In this document: one piece after another, positions 56,847 to 64,000 of the stretch
Numbering within the stretch: position 1 is the stretch's first letter
How the letters are laid out: each line of letters opens with the position of its first letter
Assembly (NCBI RefSeq): GCF_000282475.1
Contig: NZ_AKJF01000198.1
Coordinates: 62,001 to 126,000 of the forward strand
DNA length: 64,000 nucleotides
Reading direction: 5' to 3'
Origin: Pseudomonas sp. GM78
Lineage (GTDB): Bacteria; Pseudomonadota; Gammaproteobacteria; Pseudomonadales; Pseudomonadaceae
Made by a program: the position numbers and the translations under genes
Notes under the pieces: generated by a model
The model's input: only the letters and a program-made list of their open reading frames with translations
Databases searched by the model: none
What the model was told of the DNA's origin: nothing

Positions 56847-57767
56847 TTAGAGCTTGGCTTTTACTGCCGGCAACGCATCCTTGCCATCCACGGTCTTCAC
56901 GCCATCGAGCCACTTGTCCAGAACGGCCGGGTTAGCCTTGATCCACGCCTTGGCCGCATCGGTATTGCTGACTTTCTTGTTCACCACCTCGGCCATGATG
57001 CTGTTCTCCATTTCCTGAGTGAAGCTCAGGTTGGTGAGCAGCTTGCCGACGTTCGGGCAGGCCTGTGCATAACCTTTGCGGGTCAGGGTGTGGACGCTGC
57101 CGGTGTCACCGAAGTATTTCTCGCCGCCCTTCAGATAATGCATTTTCAGCTGCACATTCATCGGGTGCGGCGTCCAACCGAGGAAGGTCACGAACTTCTG
57201 CTTCTTCACTGCGCGGGACACTTCCGCGAGCATGGCCTGCTCGCTGGATTCGACCAGTTTCCACTGACCCATGTCGAAATCATTTTTCTTGATGATCTCT
57301 TGCAGCGAAATGTTTGCCGGTGCGCCAGACCCGATGCCATAGATCTTGTGGTCGAACTTGTCGGCGTACTTGTTCAGGTCGGCAAAGTTATGCACACCCG
57401 CATCCCAGACATAGTCCGGGACAGCGAGGGTGAACTCGGTGCCATCGAGGTTCTTCGCCAGTTGCGTGACGTCGCCGGTGGCGACGAACTTGTCATAGAA
57501 ACCCTGCTGCGCCGGCATCCAGTTGCCGAGGAAGACATCCACCTGGCCGTCCTTGAGCCCGCCAAAGGTGATCGGCACCGCGAGGGTGTCGACCTTGGCC
57601 TTGTAGCCCATGCCGTCCAGCAGAAACCCGGTGATGGCGTTGGTCGCGGCGATGTCGCTCCAGCCCGGGTCGGCCATTTTCACCGTCTCGCAACTCTGAT
57701 CGGCATACACCGATGCACTGCCAAGGGCCAGGAGCCCGACCGTCAGTACTGTGGATAACCTTTGCAT
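56847..57767 (-). CDS. choX: Choline-type ABC transporter substrate-binding protein
   Basis: A 306-residue periplasmic binding protein with a signal peptide (MQRLSTVLTVGLLALGSASV, ending at AYA-like YADQS). The fold and motifs (VKMADPGWSDIAATNAITGF, GGLKDGQVDVFLGNWMPAQQ, TFLGWTPHPMNVQLKMHYLK) fit the ChoX/OpuAC choline-betaine family. No permease or ATPase gene accompanies it, so it probably feeds a core transporter encoded elsewhere, as BetX, CaiX and CbcX do in P. aeruginosa. AAGGGGAAG precedes the ATG. It lies just downstream of betC. Confidence 0.92.
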   Translation of the reverse strand: MQRLSTVLTVGLLALGSASVYADQSCETVKMADPGWSDIAATNAITGFLLDGMGYKAKVDTLAVPITFGGLKDGQVDVFLGNWMPAQQGFYDKFVATGDVTQLAKNLDGTEFTLAVPDYVWDAGVHNFADLNKYADKFDHKIYGIGSGAPANISLQEIIKKNDFDMGQWKLVESSEQAMLAEVSRAVKKQKFVTFLGWTPHPMNVQLKMHYLKGGEKYFGDTGSVHTLTRKGYAQACPNVGKLLTNLSFTQEMENSIMAEVVNKKVSNTDAAKAWIKANPAVLDKWLDGVKTVDGKDALPAVKAKL

Positions 57768-57783
57768 GGACTTCCCCTTAACA

Positions 57784-59298
57784 TTATTGGTTTTGGCAGG
57801 GTTGTGGATAACGTGCTTTGCGCTCCAGATCGTCGAGGTCGATGTGATTGCGCATGTACTGCTGACTGGCGTCCACCAGTGGCTGGTGATCCCAGCTCTT
57901 CAGCTTGCCGATGGTCAGGGCCTCGGCGACGAAACGCCGGCGCCGCTGGCTCGCGAGCACCTGTTGGTGGATCGCCGGAATGTCCCATTTAGCCCGCGCT
58001 TCCGCGAGAAAATCGTCGAACAGCTGGCGATGTTGCGGCGACTGGCTGAGTTCTTCCAGCTCCCGCGGGTCATTGTGTACATCGAAGAGTAGGCAAGGGT
58101 CGTCTTCGCTGTAGATGAATTTGTAAGCGCCACGGCGAATCATCATCAAGGGACCGATAGTGCCTTCGGCCATGTACTCGCCGAACACTTCATCGTGACC
58201 GCCCTGCCCTTGCAGGTGCGCAACCAGCGAACGGCCATCGAGCGGCAAGCCCGGTTCAAGAGAGCCGCCGGCCAGTTCTACAAAGGTCGGCAACAGGTCG
58301 GCGGTGGATACTGATGCGCTGACCCGGCTGGCGCCGAATTGCCCTGGCGCACTTATCAACAGCGGCACGCGAGCAGCCATTTCGTACCAGTGCATTTTGT
58401 ACCAGAGGCCACGTTCGCCGAGCATGTCGCCATGGTCGCCGGAGAAGACGATGATGGTGTCATCGATCAGCCCGGTATCCTCGAGGGTTTGCAGGAGTTT
58501 GCCGACGTTGCTGTCGATATAGCTGCACGCACCGAAGTAGGCGCGGCGCGCGTCACGGATTTTATCCACAGGCAGGGGTTTGTCCCACAGGTCATAGACC
58601 TTGAGTAATCGTTGGGCGTGCGGATCGAGTTCGTGTTGATCCGGTGTTTCCGGCAACGGGATGTCGGCGTCGTCGTACAGGTCCCAGAACGCCTTGGGAA
58701 TGGTGTACGGGTCGTGGGGGTGAGTCATCGAGACCGTCAGGCAAAACGGCTGGTCGCCATCCTCGCGAATGTGGTCGAACAGGTACTGCTGAGCCTTGAA
58801 CACCACCTCTTCGTCGAAATCCAGTTGGTTGGTGCGCACACAGGGGCCTGCCTGCAATACCGACGACATGTTGTGGTACCAGGTCGGACGCACGTCCGGT
58901 TCGTCCCAGTTAACCGCCCAGCCGTAGTCGGCCGGGTAGATATCGCTGGTCAGGCGTTCTTCATAGCCATGCAGCTGGTCCGGACCACAGAAATGCATCT
59001 TGCCCGACAGCGCGGTGCGGTAGCCGAGGCGTCGCAGGTAATGGGCATAAGTCGGCACATCGGCAGGGAAATCCGCCGCGTTGTCATAGGCACCGATCTT
59101 GCTCGGCAACTGGCCGCTGACCAGGGTAAAACGCGAAGGCGCGCACAACGGGCTGTTGCAGTAAGCGCTGTCGAACACCACGCCCTCGGCGGCGAGGCGG
59201 CTCAGATTAGGTAGCTTGATGGGCGAAGGACCGTAGAACGGCAACATTGGCGCGGCCATTTGATCGGCCATGATGAAAAGAATGTTCTTGCGCTTCAT
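57784..59298 (-). CDS. betC: Choline-sulfatase
   Basis: A 504-residue type I sulfatase hydrolysing choline-O-sulfate to choline and sulfate. The formylglycine motif is C52-A-P-S-R, and metal ligands appear in NILFIMADQ and GDHGDMLGERGLWYK. The ATG at 59298 gives the usual N terminus MKRKNILFIMADQ; an ATG six codons upstream lacks support. The protein has no signal peptide. It is divergent from its LysR regulator and upstream of choX. Confidence 0.96.
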   Translation of the reverse strand: MKRKNILFIMADQMAAPMLPFYGPSPIKLPNLSRLAAEGVVFDSAYCNSPLCAPSRFTLVSGQLPSKIGAYDNAADFPADVPTYAHYLRRLGYRTALSGKMHFCGPDQLHGYEERLTSDIYPADYGWAVNWDEPDVRPTWYHNMSSVLQAGPCVRTNQLDFDEEVVFKAQQYLFDHIREDGDQPFCLTVSMTHPHDPYTIPKAFWDLYDDADIPLPETPDQHELDPHAQRLLKVYDLWDKPLPVDKIRDARRAYFGACSYIDSNVGKLLQTLEDTGLIDDTIIVFSGDHGDMLGERGLWYKMHWYEMAARVPLLISAPGQFGASRVSASVSTADLLPTFVELAGGSLEPGLPLDGRSLVAHLQGQGGHDEVFGEYMAEGTIGPLMMIRRGAYKFIYSEDDPCLLFDVHNDPRELEELSQSPQHRQLFDDFLAEARAKWDIPAIHQQVLASQRRRRFVAEALTIGKLKSWDHQPLVDASQQYMRNHIDLDDLERKARYPQPCQNQ

Positions 59299-59399
59299 GT
59301 GATCGCGGCATTCCATAGTGGATGTTTATGCGAGAGTGCTGGGACCGAGGATGTAACCCCCACACTTTGCGGTAAAGCCCATGGCCGACAATGACTAGG

Positions 59400-59414
59400 A
59401 TAACTACAGCTTAT
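59400..59414. promoter_or_regulatory. Candidate LysR binding site
   Basis: ATAA-N7-TTAT (a T-N11-A LysR-type motif) lies in the betC/LysR intergenic region and overlaps the regulator start codon. The position would allow autorepression; the assignment is inference. Confidence 0.3.
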
Positions 59415-60363
59415 GTATGAGGCGCTTGGTGACCTTTCCCTGGATCTGCTCCGCGCTTTTGAATCGGCGGCGCGCCAGCGCAGCTTCACGGCGGCGGCGA
59501 ACGAGCTGGGCACCACGCAGCCGGCCGTGAGCCAACAGATCAAGCGACTGGAGGAGCAGTTGGGGACTCGATTGTTCGACCGCATCTATCGCGGCATCGA
59601 ACTGACCGAGGCGGGGGCCATTCTTTTCGAGCAGGTTCAGCTCGGTTTGCAGAATATCGAGGCAGGATTGAGTGCGATCAGCGCGCAACAACAGCATGAA
59701 GTGCTACAGGTCGCCACCGATTTCGCCTTTGCCGCCTATTGGCTGATGCCTCGGTTGCACCGCTTTCACGCGGCCAATCCACAGGTCGACGTCAGCTTGG
59801 TGACCAGTGAACGCAGCCATAACATGCTGCGCAGCGATATCGATGTGGCGGTGCTGTTCGGCGATGGCCGCTTCAAGCAGGGCGAGAGCCATTGGCTGTT
59901 CAGTGAGGAAGTATTCCCGGTGTGCAGCCCGCAGTTGTTGAATGATCGTGCCCTGCCCTTGCCTGCCCGATCCTTGCTGGAATTTCCGCTCTTGCACCTG
60001 CGGGGCGAGAACAGCAGTCACTGGTTTGACTGGAGCGGGGTCTTCCGCGAGTTGGGCATCACCTCGCCCCCGGCTCCGGGCCAATTGCGTTTCGACAATT
60101 ACACCTTGCTGATTCAGGCCGCCATTGGCGGTCAGGGCGTGGCTATTGGCTGGCGGCACCTTGTGGATAACTTGCTGGCACAAGGTTTGTTGTGTCGGCC
60201 GATTGCCGAAACGGTGATCTCCAGGCTGGGTTATTACGTGGTCTTGCCGCAGCGTAAACGGCGTGGCGCCCTGATTCAGCAGTTTGTCGATTGGCTGATG
60301 ACTGAGCAGGCCAGTAGTGCGCAATCGTTGAACGGGATGGCGCTGCCCTCCATTGCGGTTTAG
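59413..60363 (+). CDS. LysR-type choline-sulfate utilisation regulator
   Basis: A 316-residue LysR regulator with N-terminal helix-turn-helix (DLSLDLLRAFESAARQRSFT, AAANELGTTQPAVSQQIKRL) and a GcvA-like effector domain. Divergence from betC matches the choline-sulfate-utilisation transcription factors of other bacteria, so it likely senses choline or choline sulfate. No strong ribosome-binding site lies at the usual distance before the ATG. A perfect DnaA box is in the gene (60162). Confidence 0.9.
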   Translation: MYEALGDLSLDLLRAFESAARQRSFTAAANELGTTQPAVSQQIKRLEEQLGTRLFDRIYRGIELTEAGAILFEQVQLGLQNIEAGLSAISAQQQHEVLQVATDFAFAAYWLMPRLHRFHAANPQVDVSLVTSERSHNMLRSDIDVAVLFGDGRFKQGESHWLFSEEVFPVCSPQLLNDRALPLPARSLLEFPLLHLRGENSSHWFDWSGVFRELGITSPPAPGQLRFDNYTLLIQAAIGGQGVAIGWRHLVDNLLAQGLLCRPIAETVISRLGYYVVLPQRKRRGALIQQFVDWLMTEQASSAQSLNGMALPSIAV

Positions 60364-61022
60364 CTGTCGGTCGCGACGAAATTGACGTGCTCGCCGATAT
60401 GCAAGTTCAAGTGCAGCTCATCGGCGATCCCTACCGCCGTGCGGGCAAGGCGTGCCAGCGGCTCGGCCAGCCCCGGCTCCAGGTTGCCGCCGATTTGACT
60501 GAAATGCTCAATGGTCAGCCCCGGCACTCCGCGGGGGGCGTTCACCATCGTCCAATGCAAGGGGCTGCTTTGTAGCGCTTCGCGGATTTCTTCGGCGGCG
60601 TGGCGTTGCAACCCGTCCTCGAACTCCGGATCGTCCAGGATCTCGAAATCGCCCACTAGAAACAACCGGGCGATGCCCGCCGCGTGCATGCCATCGATCA
60701 ATGCATCCACTGCCAGCACCTGCTCTACCGGGCCGGGCACGATGTTTTTTTCCACGTGTTCACTGTTGAATGGCAACCCTGGTGCATCCAGCAAACAGAT
60801 AACCACCGAACTGCCGGCTACGCTTTGCTTCACACGCTGGGCATCGAACAGGTCGCCGGTCTTCGTGCGCAAACCCGGGCGTGGCGCCAGCGCCGTCAAG
60901 TCATCGAGAATGGCGATCACTTCATGTTGGCGCCGCAACATTTCAGCCATCAGCGCACTGCCCAGGCTACTCATGGCACCATAAAGCACCACTTTCACCA
61001 CCGGGGTCTCGGCATTTTTCAT
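60360..61022 (-). CDS. NAD(P)-binding atypical SDR / NmrA-like protein
   Basis: A 220-residue Rossmann-fold protein resembling the YwnB/NmrA-like atypical short-chain dehydrogenases. The nucleotide motif reads VVLYGAMSSLGSALMAEML, where the usual TGxxGxxG middle glycine is Ser. It has no clear catalytic Tyr-x3-Lys, so it may be a redox sensor or isomerase rather than a dehydrogenase. Its stop overlaps the end of the convergent LysR gene by four bases. Confidence 0.78.
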   Translation of the reverse strand: MKNAETPVVKVVLYGAMSSLGSALMAEMLRRQHEVIAILDDLTALAPRPGLRTKTGDLFDAQRVKQSVAGSSVVICLLDAPGLPFNSEHVEKNIVPGPVEQVLAVDALIDGMHAAGIARLFLVGDFEILDDPEFEDGLQRHAAEEIREALQSSPLHWTMVNAPRGVPGLTIEHFSQIGGNLEPGLAEPLARLARTAVGIADELHLNLHIGEHVNFVATDS

Positions 61023-61107
61023 GGCTGAACTCCCTTGTTTGCCTTCCTGTATGGCATTTGACCTGCAGGAAACGGTGAGGGTTCGACTCGGTTTTAGAGG
61101 GATTCAG

Positions 61108-61434
61108 ATGCAACGGATCAAGGGCTACCACGCCCACGTCTATTTCGATGCCAGCACCATCGACCAGGCGCGGGCCCTGTGTGAGCAAGCCGCACAATTG
61201 TTCCCGCTGAAAATGGGCCGGGTGCACGAACGCCCTGTCGGACCGCACCCGGACTGGAGCTGCCAACTGGCATTCGGCCCCGAGCTGATCGGGGATGTGC
61301 TGCCGTGGTTGGCGCTCAACCGCAAGGGACTGGTGGTGTTCCTGCACCCGGACACCGGCAACGATCTGCTGGATCACAGCGAGCACGCGATCTGGATGGG
61401 CGCGATTCGGCCGCTGGATCTGTCTATTTTCTGA
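61108..61434 (+). CDS. DOPA 4,5-dioxygenase family protein
   Basis: A 108-residue small protein with the family pattern IKGYHAHVYFDASTIDQARA, RPVGPHPDWSCQLAF and FLHPDTGNDLLDHSEHAIWMG, which supply candidate iron-binding His residues. The ATG at 61108 follows AGAGG by seven bases; the longer frame overlaps the divergent gene. Members cleave DOPA-like catechols in fungi, but the bacterial substrate is unknown. Confidence 0.88.
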   Translation: MQRIKGYHAHVYFDASTIDQARALCEQAAQLFPLKMGRVHERPVGPHPDWSCQLAFGPELIGDVLPWLALNRKGLVVFLHPDTGNDLLDHSEHAIWMGAIRPLDLSIF

Positions 61435-61836
61435 TCAGAGTGTTTCTTCGGCTTCGCCCGGCAAGTGCTCATCCAGGTGCAGCCACGGCAGGCGGCTGTC
61501 GGTCCAGATGTGGCGTTCGGCCGGGGCCTGCTCGGGATGGTCGAGGGTAGCGATGGTCAAGTCGATACTGTCCGGGCTCAGGTGGGTCACCAATGCCAGC
61601 TGCGCCCCACAGTTACCGCAGAAATAGCGCGCGCCGGTTGGCGAAGAGTCGTATCGTGCCGGTTTTCCCGCCAGCCATTGAAAGGCCGATGCCTGCACGG
61701 TGATCCAGGTGGTCACGATCCCACCGCTGACCCGCCGGCAAATAGAGCAATGGCAATGGGCGATATCGTGCAAAGGCCCGCTGAATTGATAGCGCAGTTG
61801 CCCGCAGTGGCAGCCGCCTGTATGAAAGTCGACCAT
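61435..61836 (-). CDS. GFA-family (CENP-V fold) zinc protein
   Basis: A 133-residue protein with the GFA zinc ligands: GGCHCGQLRY (two Cys), AHCHCSICRR and FCGNCGAQL. Some members activate glutathione-bound formaldehyde, but most are uncharacterised. The ATG at 61836 has AGGAGGAAT seven bases upstream, ruling out the longer frame. It is convergent with the DOPA-dioxygenase-like gene, and the two stop codons are adjacent in the palindrome TGATCA. Confidence 0.9.
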   Translation of the reverse strand: MVDFHTGGCHCGQLRYQFSGPLHDIAHCHCSICRRVSGGIVTTWITVQASAFQWLAGKPARYDSSPTGARYFCGNCGAQLALVTHLSPDSIDLTIATLDHPEQAPAERHIWTDSRLPWLHLDEHLPGEAEETL

Positions 61837-61869
61837 ACCTATTCCTCCTGATGCGTTTTCACTGACGCC

Positions 61870-61946
61870 ATCGCGAGCAGGCTCGCTCCCACAGGGGATC
61901 TGTGCCGTACACAAAATCAGTGTAGGAGCGACCCTGCTCGCGAAGG
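61870..61946. repeat. REPIN-like inverted REP doublet
   Basis: ATCGCGAGCAGGCTCGCTCC (61870 on) and TGTAGGAGCGACCCTGCTCG (61921 on) are imperfect inverted partners near the GFA start. They are the same family as the 56754-56843 element. Confidence 0.85.
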
Positions 61947-62114
61947 ACACAACCCGGTTTCCCTCCCTGCCCCGGTCCGACGACCGGTTGCACATCCGGT
62001 CAATGCTTTCATCGGCGAAAGCTGGCTGAAAGCTTCCCCGATTAGGATCGCCCTCACTGCCGGCAATAGACCGGCTGGCTAATGCGAGTGTTCGATTGCT
62101 CGCCCGGCCCATTT

Positions 62115-62125
62115 AACAACAACAA
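62115..62125 (+). promoter_or_regulatory. Candidate Crc/Hfq catabolite-activity motif
   Basis: AACAACAACAA matches the AAnAAnAA pattern bound by Hfq-Crc on Pseudomonas mRNAs. It sits a few bases before the ribosome-binding site of the leader peptide upstream of citMHS, as expected for translational catabolite repression of a citrate transporter. Not tested. Confidence 0.6.
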
Positions 62126-62136
62126 TGGTGACCCTG

Positions 62137-62205
62137 ATGTCCTCTTCTATCCGCCGCTTCGCTGCAACTCCGCCCGTACGCCTCGTGCTTCCCGTTCTGC
62201 GCTGA
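62137..62205 (+). CDS. Possible 22-residue leader peptide upstream of CitMHS
   Basis: ATG at 62137 is preceded by GGTGA five bases away and encodes a short basic, hydrophobic peptide beginning MSSSIRRFAA and ending RLVLPVLR. It stops 50 bases before citMHS. It may be a translated leader that couples or regulates the transporter. It is too short to prove as coding by itself. Confidence 0.45.
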   Translation: MSSSIRRFAATPPVRLVLPVLR

Positions 62206-62255
62206 TCCCGTCCGATCCGCCCATTCCCTAGCCGCGCTACGCCTGGAGTATTCCC

Positions 62256-63563
62256 ATGCTGACTTTCCTTGGCTTCGCCATGGTCATCACGTTCATGTTC
62301 CTGATCATGACCAAGCGCCTGTCCGCGTTGATCGCCCTGATCATCATCCCGATCGTTTTCGCCCTGTTCGGCGGTTTCGGCCCGAAAATCGGCCCGATGA
62401 TGCTCGAAGGCATTACCAAGCTCGCGCCGACCGGTGTGATGCTGATGTTCGCGATCCTGTACTTCGCCCTGATGATCGACTCCGGCCTGTTCGACCCGGC
62501 CGTGCGCAAGATCCTCAAAATGGTCAAGGGCGATCCGTTGAAAGTGTCGGTGGGTACCGCCGTACTGGCGCTCGTCGTTTCCCTCGATGGTGACGGCGCG
62601 ACCACCTACATGATCTGCGTGGCCGCCATGCTGCCGCTCTACAGCCGTATCGGCATGAGCCCGCGGATCATGGCCGGCTTGATCATCCTCGCCGGAGGCG
62701 TGATGAACATGACTCCGTGGGGTGGCCCGACCGCCCGTGCCGCCAGTGCGCTGCACGTCGACCCGTCGGCCATCTTCGTCCCGATGGTTCCAGCGATGGC
62801 GGCCGGTGTCCTGGCCATCCTTGCCATTGCCTACTTCTACGGCAAACGTGAACGTGCGCGCCTGGGTGAATTGCACCTGGTGGGCGATGAGATCGATCAC
62901 AGCGAGATCACCGTCTCGCAATTCCCGGATGCCCGTCGTCCGAACTTGATCTGGTTCAATGGCGCCCTGACCCTGGGCCTGATGTGCACCCTGATCGCCG
63001 GTCTATTGCCGCTGCCGGTGCTGTTCATGGTGGCATTCAGTATTGCAATGATCGTCAACTACCCGTGCCTGCAACAGCAGAAGGACCGCGTCGCGGCCCA
63101 CGCCGGTAGCGTGCTGGCGGTGGTCGGGCTGATCTTTGCCGCGGGCATCTTCACCGGTATCCTGTCGGGCACCGGTATGGTCGATGCCATGTCGAAAAGC
63201 CTGCTGTCGGTGATTCCGGATTTCCTCGGCCCATACCTGGCAGTGATCACGGCGTTGGTGAGCATGCCGTTCACCTTCTTCATGTCGAATGATGCATTTT
63301 ATTACGGCGTGTTACCGGTACTTGCCGAAGCCGCCAGCCATTACGGTATAACCGCGGTGGAAATGGCACGTGCCTCGATCGTCGGTCAACCCGTCCACTT
63401 GTTGAGCCCGTTGGTACCATCGACTTACCTGTTGGTGGCCCTGGCCGGTATCGATTTTGGTGATCACCAGCGCTTCACCCTGAAGTGGGCAGTGCTGGTT
63501 TGCATGTGCATACTGGTTGCTGCATTGCTGATGGGGATTTTTCCGCTGTTCAGCACTCTATAA
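62256..63563 (+). CDS. CitMHS-family citrate/metal transporter
   Basis: A 435-residue membrane carrier with about 11-12 helices. Conserved features include LDGDGATTYMICVAAMLPLY, GGVMNMTPWGGPTARAAS and ILSGTGMVDAMSKSLLSVIP, typical of the CitMHS family that imports citrate as a metal complex with protons. The ATG follows GGAG by seven bases. An upstream Crc-like site and leader suggest catabolite control. Confidence 0.94.
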   Translation: MLTFLGFAMVITFMFLIMTKRLSALIALIIIPIVFALFGGFGPKIGPMMLEGITKLAPTGVMLMFAILYFALMIDSGLFDPAVRKILKMVKGDPLKVSVGTAVLALVVSLDGDGATTYMICVAAMLPLYSRIGMSPRIMAGLIILAGGVMNMTPWGGPTARAASALHVDPSAIFVPMVPAMAAGVLAILAIAYFYGKRERARLGELHLVGDEIDHSEITVSQFPDARRPNLIWFNGALTLGLMCTLIAGLLPLPVLFMVAFSIAMIVNYPCLQQQKDRVAAHAGSVLAVVGLIFAAGIFTGILSGTGMVDAMSKSLLSVIPDFLGPYLAVITALVSMPFTFFMSNDAFYYGVLPVLAEAASHYGITAVEMARASIVGQPVHLLSPLVPSTYLLVALAGIDFGDHQRFTLKWAVLVCMCILVAALLMGIFPLFSTL

Positions 63564-63582
63564 GCCCAAGACTCACCATTTC

Positions 63583-63620
63583 GGGTCCAGGCTTCGCGGT
63601 TTGAAGTCGGGGCCCTTTTT
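63583..63620 (+). terminator. Terminator after citMHS
   Basis: GGGTCC...GGGCCC, with the inner stem GGCTTC...GAAGTC, forms a long interrupted hairpin including G-U pairs, followed by TTTTT. It lies between citMHS and the TerC-family gene. Confidence 0.75.
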
Positions 63621-63648
63621 GGTTTAACAATCGCTCAAAGGAATACAC

Positions 63649-64000
63649 ATGGAATGGCTGACCAACCCTGAAATCTGGGTTGCCTTCTTTACCCTGACCG
63701 CCCTGGAAATCGTCCTGGGTATCGATAACATCATCATGATTTCGATCCTGGTCAGCCGCATGCCCAAGCACATGCAACAGCGCACCCGGATTTTCGGCCT
63801 GGCGCTGGCCATGGTCACGCGGATTCTGTTGCTGCTGTCGATCACCTGGGTCATGCGTCTTACCGCCGACCTGTTCGAAGTGTTCGGCCAGGGTATCTCC
63901 GGGCGTGACCTGATCCTGTTCTTCGGTGGCCTGTTTCTGCTGTGGAAGAGCTCGCAAGAGATGTACCACGCGCTGGAAGGTGAAGACGAAAGCGATGACG
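63649..64000 (+). CDS. TerC-family membrane protein, N-terminal part
   Basis: The first 117 codons of a membrane protein running off the window edge. It begins MEWLTNPEIWVAFFTLTALE and has the TerC signature EIVLGIDNIIMISIL with acidic residues in a membrane helix, then FGLALAMVTRILLLLSITW. TerC proteins are linked to tellurite resistance or metal export during protein secretion. AAAGGA lies six bases before the ATG. Confidence 0.92.
   Translation, partial: MEWLTNPEIWVAFFTLTALEIVLGIDNIIMISILVSRMPKHMQQRTRIFGLALAMVTRILLLLSITWVMRLTADLFEVFGQGISGRDLILFFGGLFLLWKSSQEMYHALEGEDESDD

Larger units (their letters stand above)
61837..62255. other. Gene-poor region with REPIN and CitMHS leader
   Basis: This 419-bp gap contains a REP doublet, a candidate Crc/Hfq site, a 22-codon leader and the ribosome-binding site of citMHS. 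I see no larger gene. Confidence 0.7.

Noticed and set aside
60750-60765. TTCCACGTGTTCAC as a parS half-site
   Set aside because: Only the left half matches; the right arm is wrong at several positions.
61837-62112. N-terminal extension of the GFA protein
   Set aside because: It runs through a REP doublet, and AGGAGGAAT supports the ATG at 61836.

Overview
The window looks like the chromosomal replication-origin region of a Pseudomonas, most likely of the P. fluorescens group. The evidence is the run rpmH-dnaA-dnaN-recF-gyrB, the P. aeruginosa-like order from trkA-rsmB-fmt-def to hemF-aroE-betC, Pseudomonas-type parS sites (TGTTCCACGTGGAACA), REP/REPIN repeats with the GTGGGAGC core, and GC-rich genes. 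The species cannot be fixed from the sequence. No tRNA, rRNA, CRISPR array, transposase, integrase or phage gene was seen.

Layout. 1-9.3 kb is a variable flank: the end of a dihydrolipoyl dehydrogenase, an Lrp regulator divergent from a LysE exporter, an uncharacterised envelope gene pair (DUF3142-like lipoprotein plus a large periplasmic solenoid protein), a PNPOx/flavin-reductase/ferredoxin fusion carrying a parS site, a GST and a LysR regulator. 9.36-11.05 kb holds a lower-GC MFS exporter gene that appears to have been inserted behind glmS, flanked by a 32-bp direct repeat of the glmS 3' end. 11-15.2 kb carries glmS, glmR and glmU, the hexosamine supply for peptidoglycan and LPS. 15.3-22.5 kb is the complete F1Fo ATP synthase operon (atpIBEFHAGDC). 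22.6-31.3 kb contains parB, parA, rsmG, mnmG, mnmE, yidC, yidD, rnpA and rpmH, all on the minus strand. oriC lies in the rpmH-dnaA gap (31.3-31.9 kb), and dnaA, dnaN, recF and gyrB run rightward to 38.1 kb. A second AT-rich region with DnaA boxes lies between mnmG and mnmE.

38.3-49.1 kb encodes envelope, translation and repair functions: hdtS-type acyltransferase, gmhB, glyS/glyQ, tag, an LpxL-type acyltransferase, a TPR protein, trkA, rsmB, fmt and def. 49.2-55.1 kb has a LysM protein, dprA, tsaC, a quinone reductase, hemF and aroE. 55.1-60.4 kb is a choline-sulfate locus: SulP transporter, ChoX-like binding protein, BetC choline sulfatase and a LysR regulator. 60.4-64 kb has an atypical SDR, a DOPA-dioxygenase-like protein, a GFA-family protein, a CitMHS citrate transporter with a leader peptide and a candidate Crc/Hfq site, and the start of a TerC-family gene.

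Most genes are ordinary origin-proximal housekeeping genes. The less ordinary signals are the glmS-linked insertion, the very high density of perfect DnaA boxes over about 49 kb, the CitMHS leader, and the uncharacterised envelope pair. Several start codons were moved from the longest reading frame on ribosome-binding-site evidence, and rpmH (44 aa), a 22-aa leader and the edge-truncated TerC gene were added by reading the DNA directly.
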